Assembly (NCBI GenBank): GCA_947625205.1
Contig: CANQNN010000005.1
Coordinates: 62,001 to 126,000 of the forward strand
Length of the DNA stretch: 64,000 bases
From: an uncultured Lachnospiraceae bacterium
GTDB lineage: Bacteria > Bacillota > Clostridia > Lachnospirales > Lachnospiraceae
Reading direction: 5' to 3'
How positions within the stretch are numbered: position 1 is the first letter of the stretch; each line of letters begins with the position of its first letter. Below are positions 24,081 to 33,097 of this stretch, in pieces. The notes under the pieces were generated by a model. The model did not search any database and was not told the DNA's origin. It saw only the letters and a program-made list of their open reading frames with translations. The position numbers and the translations under genes are program-made.

Positions 24081-26072
24081 ATGAAGAAAATAATCCTAAT
24101 TGTCGATGATGACAGACTAACATTGTCAACGGCACAGAATCTACTCGGCGATATGTATAAAGTCATTGCCGTGAACTCCGGGAAACAGGCATATAAATAT
24201 CTGGAGCGGCATACGCCGGATCTGATTCTGCTGGATATCAATATGCCGGAGATCGGCGGATTCGAGGTTATGGAGAAACTGCAGGCAGATCCGCGCTGGA
24301 AGAAGATACCCGTTATTTTCCTGACGGCGGACAGAAGCTCCGAAACGGAGGTAGAATGTTTCCGCATGGGAGCCTGCGACTTCATTACGAAGCCGTTTGA
24401 GCCGCAGATCATGATGAGCCGTATTAAGAGCACTCTGGAGCTGGACGGTTACCGTAAGGATCTGCAGCGGCGTCTTGATGAGAAGACGAGAGAGATGGAG
24501 CGGATCACTATCCAGGCGATCATGACTGTCGCCAATACCGTGGATGCCAAAGACGATTATACGAAGGGTCATTCCATGCGTGTTGCCGCTTATTCGGAGA
24601 TGATGGCGCAGAGACTGGGGTGGTCTGAGGAAGAGGTTCAGAATATATATTATGTGGCGATGCTTCATGACGTAGGGAAGATCGGCGTACCCGATGCCGT
24701 GCTTAATAAACCGTTTAAGCTTACGGATCTGGAATTCAGACTGATCAGGGAGCACACCACAATGGGGGCGGAGATACTAAAGGATTTCAAGATGTTCCCA
24801 AATGTCAACGCCGGGGCTAAATATCATCATGAGCGCTATGACGGCAAGGGATATCCGGAGGGATTGAAGGCGGAATCCATTCCGCTGGTCGCAAGGATCA
24901 TCGCGCTTGTGGATTCCTATGACGCCATGACGAGCAATCGCGTATACAGAAGACGGCTCAGCGATGATGTCGTGATGCAGGAACTGGAGCAAGGCAAGGG
25001 AAGCCAGTGGGACCCCGATCTTGTAGATATATTCATGGAGCTGATCAAAGAGGGAGCACTGGAAAAACAGTGGATGCGGGAAGACGATATGGCATCGCCT
25101 ATTTTTGACAGCGAGAAGATATTCGGCGCCAAAATGGGGAACGAGAGCGTATTGGATGCTCCGCTGGATTATCTGACAGGCGTTCTCAGCAAGCGTAAGG
25201 GCGAGCATGAGATCGAGGCTGGACTCAGATCGGGCGGCGGCTGTATGATGATAATCGATCTGGATCATTTTAAGAGGATCAATCGGGACCACGGACATTT
25301 GGCGGGTGATTACGCCCTCAAGATGACGGCGGACGTCCTGCGTGACGTGTGCGGCAAGGATATCGTATGCAGGACCGGCGGAGACGAGTTTTTGTACTTC
25401 GCGGAAGGAATGCGGAGCAGGGATGCCGCTATTGTGAAGGTAAACGAGATACTGGAGGCATATACGAAGAAACAGCAGGAGAACGATCTGCTGAAGGAAA
25501 CACAGCTTTCGATCGGTATCAGCCTCTCCGGTGTGGACGGATATGAATTCGATGAATTGTATCAGCGGGCGGATAAAGCGCTTTATCATGTGAAACAGAA
25601 TGAAGATATCCGCTATGGGTTCTACCAGAGTACCGGCGCGATGCGCTCTCCCGAGCAGTCTAAGAGCGATCTGGAGACAGTGGTCGAGCTGATCAGACAA
25701 CGGAACGATCTTCACGGCGCATTTCAGATCGATTATGGCGAGTTTGCCCATATCTATGAGTTTATAAGCCGTATTTCCGAACGAAACAACCAGAAGACAC
25801 AGCTGTTGCTGTTTACGCTGTTTTCATCTGACGGAAGCGATGTCAGGCTGGAGCGGATGGAGATCGCCATGCAGTGTATGGAGCAGGCTATCTGCAAATC
25901 GCTTCGCGGCGTGGATGTAGGCACCCGGTACAGCAGTTCGCAGTTTCTGGTCGTCCTTATGGGCACGGAGAAAGAGAATATCCGCGTTGTCACAGACCGT
26001 ATCATACAGAATTATTTTAAACTGTACGGTGAAAAAGATATCACGGTATCTTATGATGTGGCGGATTACTGA
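24081..26072 (+). CDS. Response regulator with HD-GYP and GGDEF domains
   Basis: 663 residues. Receiver domain 1-120 with phospho-acceptor D52 and K104. HD-GYP phosphodiesterase domain about 145-330 with HD at 196-197 and HHERYDGKGYP at 249-259. GGDEF diguanylate cyclase domain about 365-490 with intact GGDEF at 433-437. A further ~150-residue C-terminal domain resembles a degenerate cyclase fold without the signature. The protein could both make and break c-di-GMP. No cognate kinase is adjacent. Its place between sigE and sigG suggests a link to sporulation or motility decisions, but this is inference. Confidence 0.92.
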   Translation: MKKIILIVDDDRLTLSTAQNLLGDMYKVIAVNSGKQAYKYLERHTPDLILLDINMPEIGGFEVMEKLQADPRWKKIPVIFLTADRSSETEVECFRMGACDFITKPFEPQIMMSRIKSTLELDGYRKDLQRRLDEKTREMERITIQAIMTVANTVDAKDDYTKGHSMRVAAYSEMMAQRLGWSEEEVQNIYYVAMLHDVGKIGVPDAVLNKPFKLTDLEFRLIREHTTMGAEILKDFKMFPNVNAGAKYHHERYDGKGYPEGLKAESIPLVARIIALVDSYDAMTSNRVYRRRLSDDVVMQELEQGKGSQWDPDLVDIFMELIKEGALEKQWMREDDMASPIFDSEKIFGAKMGNESVLDAPLDYLTGVLSKRKGEHEIEAGLRSGGGCMMIIDLDHFKRINRDHGHLAGDYALKMTADVLRDVCGKDIVCRTGGDEFLYFAEGMRSRDAAIVKVNEILEAYTKKQQENDLLKETQLSIGISLSGVDGYEFDELYQRADKALYHVKQNEDIRYGFYQSTGAMRSPEQSKSDLETVVELIRQRNDLHGAFQIDYGEFAHIYEFISRISERNNQKTQLLLFTLFSSDGSDVRLERMEIAMQCMEQAICKSLRGVDVGTRYSSSQFLVVLMGTEKENIRVVTDRIIQNYFKLYGEKDITVSYDVADY

Positions 26073-26105
26073 TATATTACATACTATTGCTGTATAGTGG
26101 TTCTT

Positions 26106-26891
26106 TCAGGCGGTCAGGTATATGCGCATTGTCTTTAAGGCATTTTTTTCAAGACGCGATACCTGCGCCTGGGAAATCCCTATTTTATTGGCGATCTCCA
26201 TCTGTGTCTTACCTTCAAAAAAGCGCAGTGTGATGATCTCATATTCCCTTTCGCTCAGTTGTTTCATGGCTTCGCTTAAGGAGATCTGTTCTACCCATGT
26301 CTCCTCGCGGTTTTTCTTGTCGCTGATCTGGTCCATCACATAGAGGGTGTCGCCTCCGTCTGTATAAACGGGTTCATAAAGGCTCATAGGAGCCTGTATT
26401 GCATCCAGGGCATAGACGATTTCCTCCTTTGAGATGCCTATTTCTTCGGCAATCTCTGTGACGGTAGGTTCCTTGGAGTTGACGCGTGTGAGATGTTCCC
26501 TGGCGTAAATGGCTTTGTAGGCGGTATCCTTCAGAGAACGGGATACCCGTATGCTATTGGCGTCCCTTAAGTATCTGCGGATCTCGCCAACGATCATGGG
26601 AACCGCATAAGTGGAAAACTTTACGTTGAGCGTGCTATCAAAGTTGTCAATGGCTTTGATCAGTCCGATACAGCCGATCTGAAACAGATCGTCCACATTT
26701 TCGTTGCTGGAATGAAAGCGCTTGATAACGCTTAAGACAAGTCTGAGATTTCCGTTGATGTATTCTTTGCGGGCATCGCTGTCGCCGTCGCTTATCCGCC
26801 TGAACAGTTCCTCTTTTTCCGCATTTTTAAGAAGCGGCAGCCGGGACGTATTGACGCCGCATATTTCTACTTTGCCCTGTATCATATTCAT
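26106..26891 (-). CDS. sigG: RNA polymerase sporulation sigma-G factor
   Basis: The late forespore sigma factor. About 261 residues. The N-terminus KVEICGVNTSRLPLLKN is diagnostic, followed by GNLRLVLSVIKRF, VDDLFQIGCIGLIKAIDNF, KFSTYAVPMIVGEIRRYLRD and the region 4 helix-turn-helix (TQMEIANKIGISQAQVSRLEKNAL). The start ATG at 26891 is 6 nt from SD AAAGG; an in-frame ATG at 26897 abuts the SD. A TGAATA motif at 26944-26949 (minus strand) resembles a sigma-G -35 box, though no good -10 is seen at normal spacing. It is transcribed opposite to sigE and converges on the 24081 gene. Confidence 0.95.
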   Translation of the reverse strand: MNMIQGKVEICGVNTSRLPLLKNAEKEELFRRISDGDSDARKEYINGNLRLVLSVIKRFHSSNENVDDLFQIGCIGLIKAIDNFDSTLNVKFSTYAVPMIVGEIRRYLRDANSIRVSRSLKDTAYKAIYAREHLTRVNSKEPTVTEIAEEIGISKEEIVYALDAIQAPMSLYEPVYTDGGDTLYVMDQISDKKNREETWVEQISLSEAMKQLSEREYEIITLRFFEGKTQMEIANKIGISQAQVSRLEKNALKTMRIYLTA

Positions 26892-27040
26892 ACCCATCCT
26901 TTCCGTTTTATCACATAAAAAGGATGTGCGAATCGGGCGGAATTATTCATTGGATACCGAGGAAATATTTTCCGAAAAAATTTCCCATATTATTTTACAA
27001 AACACCGGTTGTCTGGTACATTAATAGAGAGGTGAAAAGC

Positions 27041-27874
27041 ATGAAGTGTACGAATTGCGGCGCTCATCTGACGGATGAAGATCTGTACTGCCCCAGATGC
27101 GGCGCCAAAACGATAAAAGACAGAAGATGCCCCGGCTGCGGCGCAATCCTTCGTGAAGATACAAATTTCTGCCATAAGTGTGGCAGACCGGTAAGCGGAA
27201 ACGGAGAGGAACGGGAGGTCACAAGGCAGACGCTGGATATCCCGATTGACGTTATTGAACGCAATATTTTGTCAGAGACGGCGGCAGAGATAGGATCGGA
27301 TCAAAGGACAGAGACGGCAACGCCTTCGCATAAGAGCGCCGGGGAGAGAAAACTGGCGTCTTCCGGGAAGAAAATATCTTACCGGGAGGATGACTGGGAC
27401 GAGGATGACGAGGACGACTGGGACGGGGATGACGAGGACGATTGGGACGAGGATGAAGACGATCCGGATGAAGATGACGAAGACGGGAAGGAAGGAGCGG
27501 ATATCATTACGATCATGACGGTAGTGATGGGCTGTGTGATCCTTGTGGTAATAGCATTGCTGGGCTTCCATTTTTACCGTCAGTATACATCTGTGGACCA
27601 GGAAGATGAAATCGAGGAGCAGCAGCCCGGTCAGGATGAAGAACAGGAAACGGCACAGGACGTATCCGGCGACCAAACCATGACACTCACTGTCATAAAA
27701 AACGTAAATGTGCGTGATAATCCGAGTACTTCCGGCTCTAACGTGCTTAAGGTCGCAAAAGAGGGAGAGACCTATGAGTGTACGGGCAGCACAGACGGAG
27801 GAGAATGGTATATGATCCTCTTAGAAGACGGAACGACAGGATATGTGTTCCATGAATATGTCACGGTAGAATAG
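27041..27874 (+). CDS. Zinc-ribbon, membrane-anchored SH3-domain protein
   Basis: 277 residues from ATG 27041 (SD GAGAGGTGA). Two cytoplasmic zinc ribbons (C3/C6-C17/C20 and C30/C33-C44/C47) are followed by a hydrophilic linker, an Asp/Trp tandem stretch at 116-150 (repeats of DDWDEDDE type), one transmembrane helix (about 154-177), an acidic outer linker and a C-terminal SH3b domain (about 215-277; NVNVRDNPSTSGSNVLKV). The SH3b may bind peptidoglycan. It is divergently arranged with sigG. Role unknown. Confidence 0.8.
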   Translation: MKCTNCGAHLTDEDLYCPRCGAKTIKDRRCPGCGAILREDTNFCHKCGRPVSGNGEEREVTRQTLDIPIDVIERNILSETAAEIGSDQRTETATPSHKSAGERKLASSGKKISYREDDWDEDDEDDWDGDDEDDWDEDEDDPDEDDEDGKEGADIITIMTVVMGCVILVVIALLGFHFYRQYTSVDQEDEIEEQQPGQDEEQETAQDVSGDQTMTLTVIKNVNVRDNPSTSGSNVLKVAKEGETYECTGSTDGGEWYMILLEDGTTGYVFHEYVTVE

Positions 27875-27977
27875 TATCGGGAACCTTTTTGGGGCGGCAG
27901 CATTTAATAATAAAAAGAGTATTTCTTTTAAGAAGAACATCTCTTTTTATATTCAGCAAATGCCCAGGGAGGTTCCT

Positions 27978-28214
27978 ATGTTATTTTCCGAGCTGAAGAA
28001 AAAGGAAGTTATCAATCTGAAGAACTGTCAGAAATTGGGGAAAGTGTGCGATTTTGAATTCGATGAGTGCACAGGACAGATTTTTAAACTGATCATTCCC
28101 GGAGAAAATAAGTGGTGCAGTCTGTTTGGAAACAGCGACAACGAATATGTGATCCGGTATAAAGACATCAAACAGATCGGACCGGATATCATCATAGTGG
28201 ATATCTGCATCTGA
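27978..28214 (+). CDS. YlmC/YmxH-family sporulation protein
   Basis: 78 residues with a PRC-barrel-like fold. ATG 27978 follows GGGAGG. The hallmark text SELKKKEVINLKNCQKLGKVCDF and the end DIIIVDI match the small YlmC/YmxH proteins found beside sporulation sigma genes or nrdR. Its biochemical role is unknown. The stop codon lies inside the first unit of a 26-bp tandem repeat. Confidence 0.85.
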   Translation: MLFSELKKKEVINLKNCQKLGKVCDFEFDECTGQIFKLIIPGENKWCSLFGNSDNEYVIRYKDIKQIGPDIIIVDICI

Positions 28215-28276
28215 TCCGGTTCCTGATTCACCGTTTCTGATCCGGTTCCTGATTCACCGTTTCTGATTCGGTTTCC
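28210..28276 (+). repeat. 26-bp tandem repeat, about 2.6 copies
   Basis: Units at 28210-28235 and 28236-28261 are identical. A third, partial unit (28262-28276) has two changes. Each contains TCTGATCCGGTTCC and GATTCACCG. The array begins at the end of the YmxH gene and lies before the nrdR promoter. There are no spacers, so it is not a CRISPR. Confidence 0.85.
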
Positions 28277-28285
28277 ATAAAATAG

Positions 28286-28314
28286 TTGACATAATTATAA
28301 TATTCACATATAAT
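28286..28314 (+). promoter_or_regulatory. Sigma-A promoter of nrdR
   Basis: A perfect -35 TTGACA (28286-28291), 17-bp spacer and perfect -10 TATAAT (28309-28314), ~70 bp before the nrdR start. Confidence 0.85.
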
Positions 28315-28385
28315 AGATATGGTACATTCGGAAGAGACTATGTACTGTTTCATACAAAATATTGATACTGAGGAGGAAGTTCCTG

Positions 28386-28838
28386 ATGAAATGCCCTTTT
28401 TGCGGTCATGAAAATACCAGAGTAATCGACAGCAGACCTGCCGAAGATAACAATTCCATTCGCAGGCGGCGTGTCTGCGACGAGTGTGATAAGCGTTTTA
28501 CCACTTATGAGAAGGTGGAGACGATACCGCTTATTATCATCAAAAAGGACAACAACAGGGAGGCTTACGACAGATCCAAGATAGAAGCGGGCGTATTGCG
28601 CGCGTGCCACAAAAGACCGATCAGCGCATCGCAGATCAATAAGCTGATCGACGAGGTGGAGACAGAGATTTTTAATATGGAAGAAAAAGAGATACCCAGT
28701 CAGGTGATCGGCGAGCTGGTCATGAACAAGCTGAAGGATCTGGAGGCGGTCGCCTATGTAAGATTTGCCTCTGTGTATCGTGAATTCAAAGATATCAATA
28801 CTTTTATGGACGAATTGAAAAAGGTGCTGGAGACTTAA
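28386..28838 (+). CDS. nrdR: Transcriptional repressor NrdR
   Basis: 150 residues. An N-terminal zinc ribbon (MKCPFCGHENTRVIDSR, CDECDKRFTTYE with C3/C6/C31/C34) is followed by an ATP-cone (PLIIIKKDNNREAYDRSKI). NrdR senses ATP/dATP and represses ribonucleotide reductase genes through NrdR boxes. ATG 28386 with SD GAGGAGG gives the canonical N-terminus; the frame is open further upstream but not conserved. A terminator follows. Confidence 0.97.
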   Translation: MKCPFCGHENTRVIDSRPAEDNNSIRRRRVCDECDKRFTTYEKVETIPLIIIKKDNNREAYDRSKIEAGVLRACHKRPISASQINKLIDEVETEIFNMEEKEIPSQVIGELVMNKLKDLEAVAYVRFASVYREFKDINTFMDELKKVLET

Positions 28839-28881
28839 CCGTAACGGTTTGAACGGACTTAGGGAACCGGGATCTCGTGGA

Positions 28882-28914
28882 AAAACCCCTTGCATATGTG
28901 CAGGGGGTTTTGTT
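28882..28914 (+). terminator. Rho-independent terminator after nrdR
   Basis: AAAACCCCTTGCA pairs with TGCAGGGGGTTTT (one G-U pair) around a 4-nt loop, then TGTT. Confidence 0.85.
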
Positions 28915-28976
28915 ATGATAGGGAAGAGTTATAGTACTATAGTACGCAAACGCTGTTTGGGGACAACGGAGGAAAC

Positions 28977-29489
28977 ATGGCACTGCTTGAGCGTTTTTAC
29001 CCGGACGAGTATCTGGATTCCGCATATGACATAGATTATGAAGCGCTGTATGCACAGGGATACCGGGGTGTGATCTTTGATATCGACAATACGCTTGTGC
29101 CGCATGGCGCGCCGGCGGATGAACGGAGCATCGGGCTTTTTGACAGGCTCCGTCGGACAGGCTTTCAGAGCCTTCTGCTGTCCAATAATAAAGAGCCGCG
29201 CGTAAAAATGTTCAATGACGATGTACATTCGCAGTATATCTATAAGGCGGGCAAACCGTCGAAAAAGAATTACGTCAGGGCGATGGAGCTGATGGGAACG
29301 ACTCCGGCGACCACAATGTTTGTGGGCGACCAGCTTTTTACGGATGTGTGGGGCGCTAAGAAGGCGGGGATCAGGACATGGCTCGTAAAGCCGATTCATC
29401 CGAAGGAAGAGATACAGATCGTGTTAAAGCGCCGTCTTGAGCATATCGTATTATTTTTTTACAGACGTTCCCGGAGGAGGAAAGCATGA
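28977..29489 (+). CDS. YqeG-family HAD-type phosphatase
   Basis: 170 residues of the HAD superfamily (IIIA). Motif I is FDIDNTLVPHG with nucleophile D35 and acid D37, followed by LLSNNKEPRV and the C-terminal FVGDQLFTDVWGAKKAG motif. B. subtilis YqeG belongs to this family, whose substrate is unsettled (phosphatidylglycerophosphate phosphatase has been proposed for relatives). SD GGAGG precedes ATG 28977. The stop overlaps aroE by ATGA, so it is co-translated with the shikimate genes. Confidence 0.92.
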   Translation: MALLERFYPDEYLDSAYDIDYEALYAQGYRGVIFDIDNTLVPHGAPADERSIGLFDRLRRTGFQSLLLSNNKEPRVKMFNDDVHSQYIYKAGKPSKKNYVRAMELMGTTPATTMFVGDQLFTDVWGAKKAGIRTWLVKPIHPKEEIQIVLKRRLEHIVLFFYRRSRRRKA

Positions 29490-30355
29490 AAATAGACGGG
29501 AAAACAAGGGTGTGCGGACTGATCGGTAATCCGGTGGAGCACACGCTGTCGCCGCTCATACATAATACGCTCGCAGACCGGATGGGGCATTCTCTGGTAT
29601 ATGTGCCTTTTCCGGTCGGTACGGGCCGGGTGGCTGATGCGGTCGCAGGGGCCGACGCGCTCGGTATTCTGGGATTAAACGTGACGGTGCCTTATAAGAG
29701 TGAAGTGACAGCGTACTTAAAAGAGATCGATCCGCTTGCGCGGGACATTGGAGCAGTAAACACGCTGGTGCGGACGGACGGAGGCTATAAGGGCTATAAT
29801 ACGGATATGGAAGGACTGTATCGCGCTATGCAAAGCGAGGGCCTGACGATCCGGGGCGAGCGGATCATACTGCTGGGAGCCGGCGGCGCGGCGAGGGCTG
29901 TCGCCTATCTGTGCGCCGTTAAGGGGGCGGACAGGGTGTATATGCTCAACCGCACGCTCAGCAAAGCAGAGGAAGTGGCTGCGGAGGTCAACGGCAGGGT
30001 GGGACGGCAGGTTATCGTCCCCATGCATACCGGCGACTATACGATGATCCCGGACGGAAAGTACCTGGCGATACAGGGCACCTCGGTAGGGCTTGCACCG
30101 AATGCGGACGACGTTGTGATCGCGGATGATGCGTTCTATGCGAAGGTGCATACGGGATTTGACCTGATCTACAGTCCGTGGGAGACGAAGTTCATGCGCC
30201 TTGCAAGAGCTAGCGGAGCCAAAGCGTACAACGGACTTAAAATGCTGCTGTATCAGGGCGTCATAGCATACGAGCTGTGGAACGGCGTATATATATCTGA
30301 CGAAGATGCGCTTGCGGTGTATGAAACGCTTTGCAAACAGATCGGACAGGCGTAG
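29486..30355 (+). CDS. aroE: Shikimate dehydrogenase (NADP+)
   Basis: Reduces 3-dehydroshikimate to shikimate. 289 residues. The N-terminal substrate domain has LIGNPVEHTLSPLIHN and LGLNVTVPYKSEV (catalytic Lys). NTLVRTDGGYKGYNTDMEG and the dinucleotide loop ILLGAGGAARAVAYL follow, and the C-terminal GLKMLLYQGVIAYELW is conserved. It is coupled to the phosphatase gene upstream and followed by aroK 60 bp later. Confidence 0.96.
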   Translation: MKIDGKTRVCGLIGNPVEHTLSPLIHNTLADRMGHSLVYVPFPVGTGRVADAVAGADALGILGLNVTVPYKSEVTAYLKEIDPLARDIGAVNTLVRTDGGYKGYNTDMEGLYRAMQSEGLTIRGERIILLGAGGAARAVAYLCAVKGADRVYMLNRTLSKAEEVAAEVNGRVGRQVIVPMHTGDYTMIPDGKYLAIQGTSVGLAPNADDVVIADDAFYAKVHTGFDLIYSPWETKFMRLARASGAKAYNGLKMLLYQGVIAYELWNGVYISDEDALAVYETLCKQIGQA

Positions 30356-30415
30356 AAGGATGAAGGATACCGTGCGGCGCCCGGATGCGCGCATGGCCCG
30401 AAGGAACGGTAAGTT

Positions 30416-30967
30416 ATGGGAAATGTGATTTTGATCGGCTTTATGGGAAGCGGTAAAACAACGGTAGGGCTTAAACTGTCCTATTATCTCCGCCGTCCGG
30501 TCATCGATACGGATAAGGAGATCGAGAGGGAGGAAAAACGTACCATATCGGAAATTTTTGCCGCAGATGGCGAGGCGTATTTCAGGGATAAAGAGACGGA
30601 GTGCCTCAGAAAGCTTCTGAAAGAGACGGGCGACCGGATCATATCGGCCGGAGGCGGACTGCCTCTGAGAGAGCAGAACAGGGAGTTGCTTCATAGGCTG
30701 GGAAAGGTTTTTTATCTGCGGGCAGGGGCAGAGACAATATACGAGAGATTAAAGTATGATACCACGAGACCGCTTTTACAGGGCGACGACCCGAAGGGCA
30801 GGATCAGGACGCTTCTGGACGCACGCGACGCCGCTTACCGGGCTGCGGCGGATGTGATCGTGGATGTGGACAACAAGGAATTTGACCGGATCATAGACGA
30901 GATAGGAAGCATTTGCAGAATGGAGGAAAAACATGAAAATATTAGTGATCAACGGACCGAATATTAA
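30416..30967 (+). CDS. aroK: Shikimate kinase
   Basis: Phosphorylates shikimate at O3 with ATP. 183 residues. P-loop GFMGSGKTT (8-16), shikimate-binding VIDTDKEIE, and GGGLPLREQN are present, with the LID arginines in the YDTTRPLLQ region. The 3' end overlaps aroQ by 35 bp; the last ~11 codons share sequence with the aroQ start, so the two genes are coupled. Confidence 0.95.
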   Translation: MGNVILIGFMGSGKTTVGLKLSYYLRRPVIDTDKEIEREEKRTISEIFAADGEAYFRDKETECLRKLLKETGDRIISAGGGLPLREQNRELLHRLGKVFYLRAGAETIYERLKYDTTRPLLQGDDPKGRIRTLLDARDAAYRAAADVIVDVDNKEFDRIIDEIGSICRMEEKHENISDQRTEY

Positions 30968-31370
30968 TTTCCTCGGCATCAGGGAAAAAAATGTATACGG
31001 CACGCAGAGCTATGACGATCTGCTGAATATGATCGCGCAGAAGGGCAGGGAAGAAAACTGCACGATCGAAGTGTTTCAGAGTAATCACGAAGGCGCGATC
31101 ATCGACAGGATACAGGACTCCTATTATGACGGTACGGAGGGGATCGTGATCAATCCGGGAGCGTATACGCATTACAGTTATGCGATCAGGGACGCGCTGG
31201 CAAGCGTCGCCGTGCCCAAAGTGGAAATCCATATCTCAAATATCATGGAGAGAGAAGATTTCCGCAAGGTATCCGTGACCGCGCCAGCCTGCGACAAGCA
31301 GATCTTCGGCGAGGGATTAAACGGGTATCTGATGGCGATAGACCATGTACTGTCCATGCGCCAGGGATAG
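30933..31370 (+). CDS. aroQ: Type II 3-dehydroquinate dehydratase
   Basis: Dehydrates 3-dehydroquinate in the shikimate pathway. 145 residues, the usual dodecameric small enzyme. Catalytic Y22 in GIREKNVYG (reactive Arg nearby), FQSNHEGAIIDRI, NPGAYTHYSYAIRDA (catalytic His) and VEIHISN are present. The start, inside aroK, has SD GGAGG. With aroE and aroK it forms a partial shikimate operon. Confidence 0.96.
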   Translation: MKILVINGPNINFLGIREKNVYGTQSYDDLLNMIAQKGREENCTIEVFQSNHEGAIIDRIQDSYYDGTEGIVINPGAYTHYSYAIRDALASVAVPKVEIHISNIMEREDFRKVSVTAPACDKQIFGEGLNGYLMAIDHVLSMRQG

Positions 31371-31478
31371 AGCGTTTACAAAAATGTTTGGCTTTTTTTG
31401 TGAAATAGGTTGAAAAAACAAAATTTATAGTATAAACTAAGTAAGAATTATATTGTGAAAATTCAGGAGGATTATTTT

Positions 31479-32036
31479 ATGATATCTGCAGGCGATTTCA
31501 GAAATGGTATCACCATAGAGTTTGAAGGCAATGTTTATCAGATAATCGAGTTCCAGCATGTAAAGCCCGGTAAGGGAGCTGCATTTGTCAGAACGAAGCT
31601 GAAAAACATCATCAACGGCGGCGTTGTGGAGAAAACCTTCAGACCCACCGAGAAATGCCCTCAGGCGCGTATTGATAGAAAAGATATGCAGTATCTGTAT
31701 GCAGACGGCGATCTGTACAACTTCATGGATACGGAAACATATGACCAGATAGCGCTCAATTCAGAGACCGTAGGCGATGCGCTTAAGTTTGTGAAAGAGA
31801 ATGAGATGGTTAAGGTTTGTTCATATAACGGCAGTGTGTTTGCCCTTGAGCCGCCGCTGTTCGTGGAGCTTCAAATCACTGAGACAGAGCCCGGCTTTAA
31901 GGGAGATACGGCAACGGGCGCTACGAAGCCCGCTGTTGTTGAGACAGGTGCAAAGGTTATGGTGCCTCTGTTCATTGAACAGGGCGAGGTCATCAAGATC
32001 GATACGAGAACAGGCGAGTATCTGTCCAGAGTATAA
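31479..32036 (+). CDS. efp: Translation elongation factor P
   Basis: Relieves ribosome stalling at polyproline. 185 residues in three beta-barrel domains. ATG 31479 with SD CAGGAGGA gives the canonical N-terminus [10 protein letters not shown]. The tip loop is HVKPGKGAA with K32 at the position normally modified. The C-terminal end [17 protein letters not shown] is standard. It is followed directly by a strong terminator. Confidence 0.97.
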   Translation: MISAGDFRNGITIEFEGNVYQIIEFQHVKPGKGAAFVRTKLKNIINGGVVEKTFRPTEKCPQARIDRKDMQYLYADGDLYNFMDTETYDQIALNSETVGDALKFVKENEMVKVCSYNGSVFALEPPLFVELQITETEPGFKGDTATGATKPAVVETGAKVMVPLFIEQGEVIKIDTRTGEYLSRV

Positions 32037-32069
32037 ACATACGGCATATCGGATCATTGTAAAGCCTAT

Positions 32070-32105
32070 AAGACAATGGAAGCGAAAGCGGCCATTGTCT
32101 TTTTA
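32070..32105 (+). terminator. Rho-independent terminator after efp
   Basis: AAGACAATGG pairs with CCATTGTCTT. The loop can close further through GC-GAAA-GC, and a T run follows. Confidence 0.9.
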
Positions 32106-32187
32106 TGTTTGTTTTTAAACTGTGACTGGGAGATACCGTATAGAAGAAGATTTCCCTTATGCCCGGAGAGAATGGGAAAGAGGGAAA

Positions 32188-33075
32188 ATGAATTATAAAG
32201 AATTTACGGAATACATGGCGGACCTGCTGCATAAAAGACTGGGGCCCGGCTATGAGATCAAAGTGACACAGGTTACCAAGAATAATGACGTGCATCTGAC
32301 CGGGGTCGTTATGATGCGCCCTTGTGACAGGATATCGCCGACGATCTATCTGGAGGAGCCTTACAGACAATACTGTATGGGTATTGATATCCAGGAGATC
32401 GCAGGCCGGATCATTGATCTGTACAGAGAGCACCGGCGGGAGTTTAGTCCGGCTGTCAATTTTTTCCGGGAGTTTGAAAAAGTCAGTGACAGGATCATGC
32501 ACAAAGTCATTCATTATGAGAAAAACAGAAAACTTCTGGAGGACGTTCCGCATATCAGGTGGTGCAATCTGGCAGTCGTTTTCTATTATGCCATTGAAGA
32601 CAGGGCGTTTGGCAAAGCCTCTATCCTGATCCGCAATGAACATATCAGGATGTGGGATCGTACGGCGCAGGAGCTGTACCGGATCGCACAGGATAATATG
32701 CGGCGCAGTATGCCGGAGCTTCTGGTCCCGATGACAGAGCTGATCGAACAGATGACGGGAGCAAAACCGCCCCGTGCGGAGGAAATCAATTTGTATGTAT
32801 TGACCAACTGTGAGAAAATGTACGGAGCGTCTGCCATGCTGTATTCCGATAAGATCAGGGAGCTGGCGGACAGACTGCATTCCGATCTGCTGATCCTCCC
32901 GAGCTCCGTCCATGAGGTGCTGCTTCTGCCGGACGATGGCGAACAGGATTACGGCTTTTACCGCCGAATGGTCGATGAGGTCAACACAACGCAGGTGGAA
33001 CCTGAGGAGATCCTCTCTTACAGTCTCTACCGATATTGGAGGGAAAGGGCGGAAATAGAGGAAATTTTTGTTTAA
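32188..33075 (+). CDS. DUF5688 family protein
   Basis: 295 residues from ATG 32188 behind AGAGGGAAA; the frame is open upstream but without an SD. It has the features of DUF5688 proteins abundant in Lachnospiraceae: N-terminal YKEFTEYMADLLHKRLG, a VTKNNDVHLTGVVM strand pair, YLEEPYRQY, and a C-terminal half with LYVLTNCEKMYGASAMLYSD. No catalytic motif is known to me. It is cytoplasmic and of unknown function. Its 3' flank leads to the tRNA-Arg gene. Confidence 0.8.
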   Translation: MNYKEFTEYMADLLHKRLGPGYEIKVTQVTKNNDVHLTGVVMMRPCDRISPTIYLEEPYRQYCMGIDIQEIAGRIIDLYREHRREFSPAVNFFREFEKVSDRIMHKVIHYEKNRKLLEDVPHIRWCNLAVVFYYAIEDRAFGKASILIRNEHIRMWDRTAQELYRIAQDNMRRSMPELLVPMTELIEQMTGAKPPRAEEINLYVLTNCEKMYGASAMLYSDKIRELADRLHSDLLILPSSVHEVLLLPDDGEQDYGFYRRMVDEVNTTQVEPEEILSYSLYRYWRERAEIEEIFV

Positions 33076-33097
33076 ATAGTTAGGTTACTGGACAACA

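Noticed and set aside
24141-25751. Long antisense open frames opposite the HD-GYP/GGDEF gene
   Set aside because: The plus-strand product has three clear domains; the antisense frames show no motifs.
28210-28276. Tandem repeat considered as a short CRISPR array
   Set aside because: Units are directly contiguous without spacers and no cas genes are present.
29717-30694. A 325-codon antisense frame opposite aroE and aroK
   Set aside because: It covers two certain genes on the plus strand and reads as composition-driven shadow sequence.
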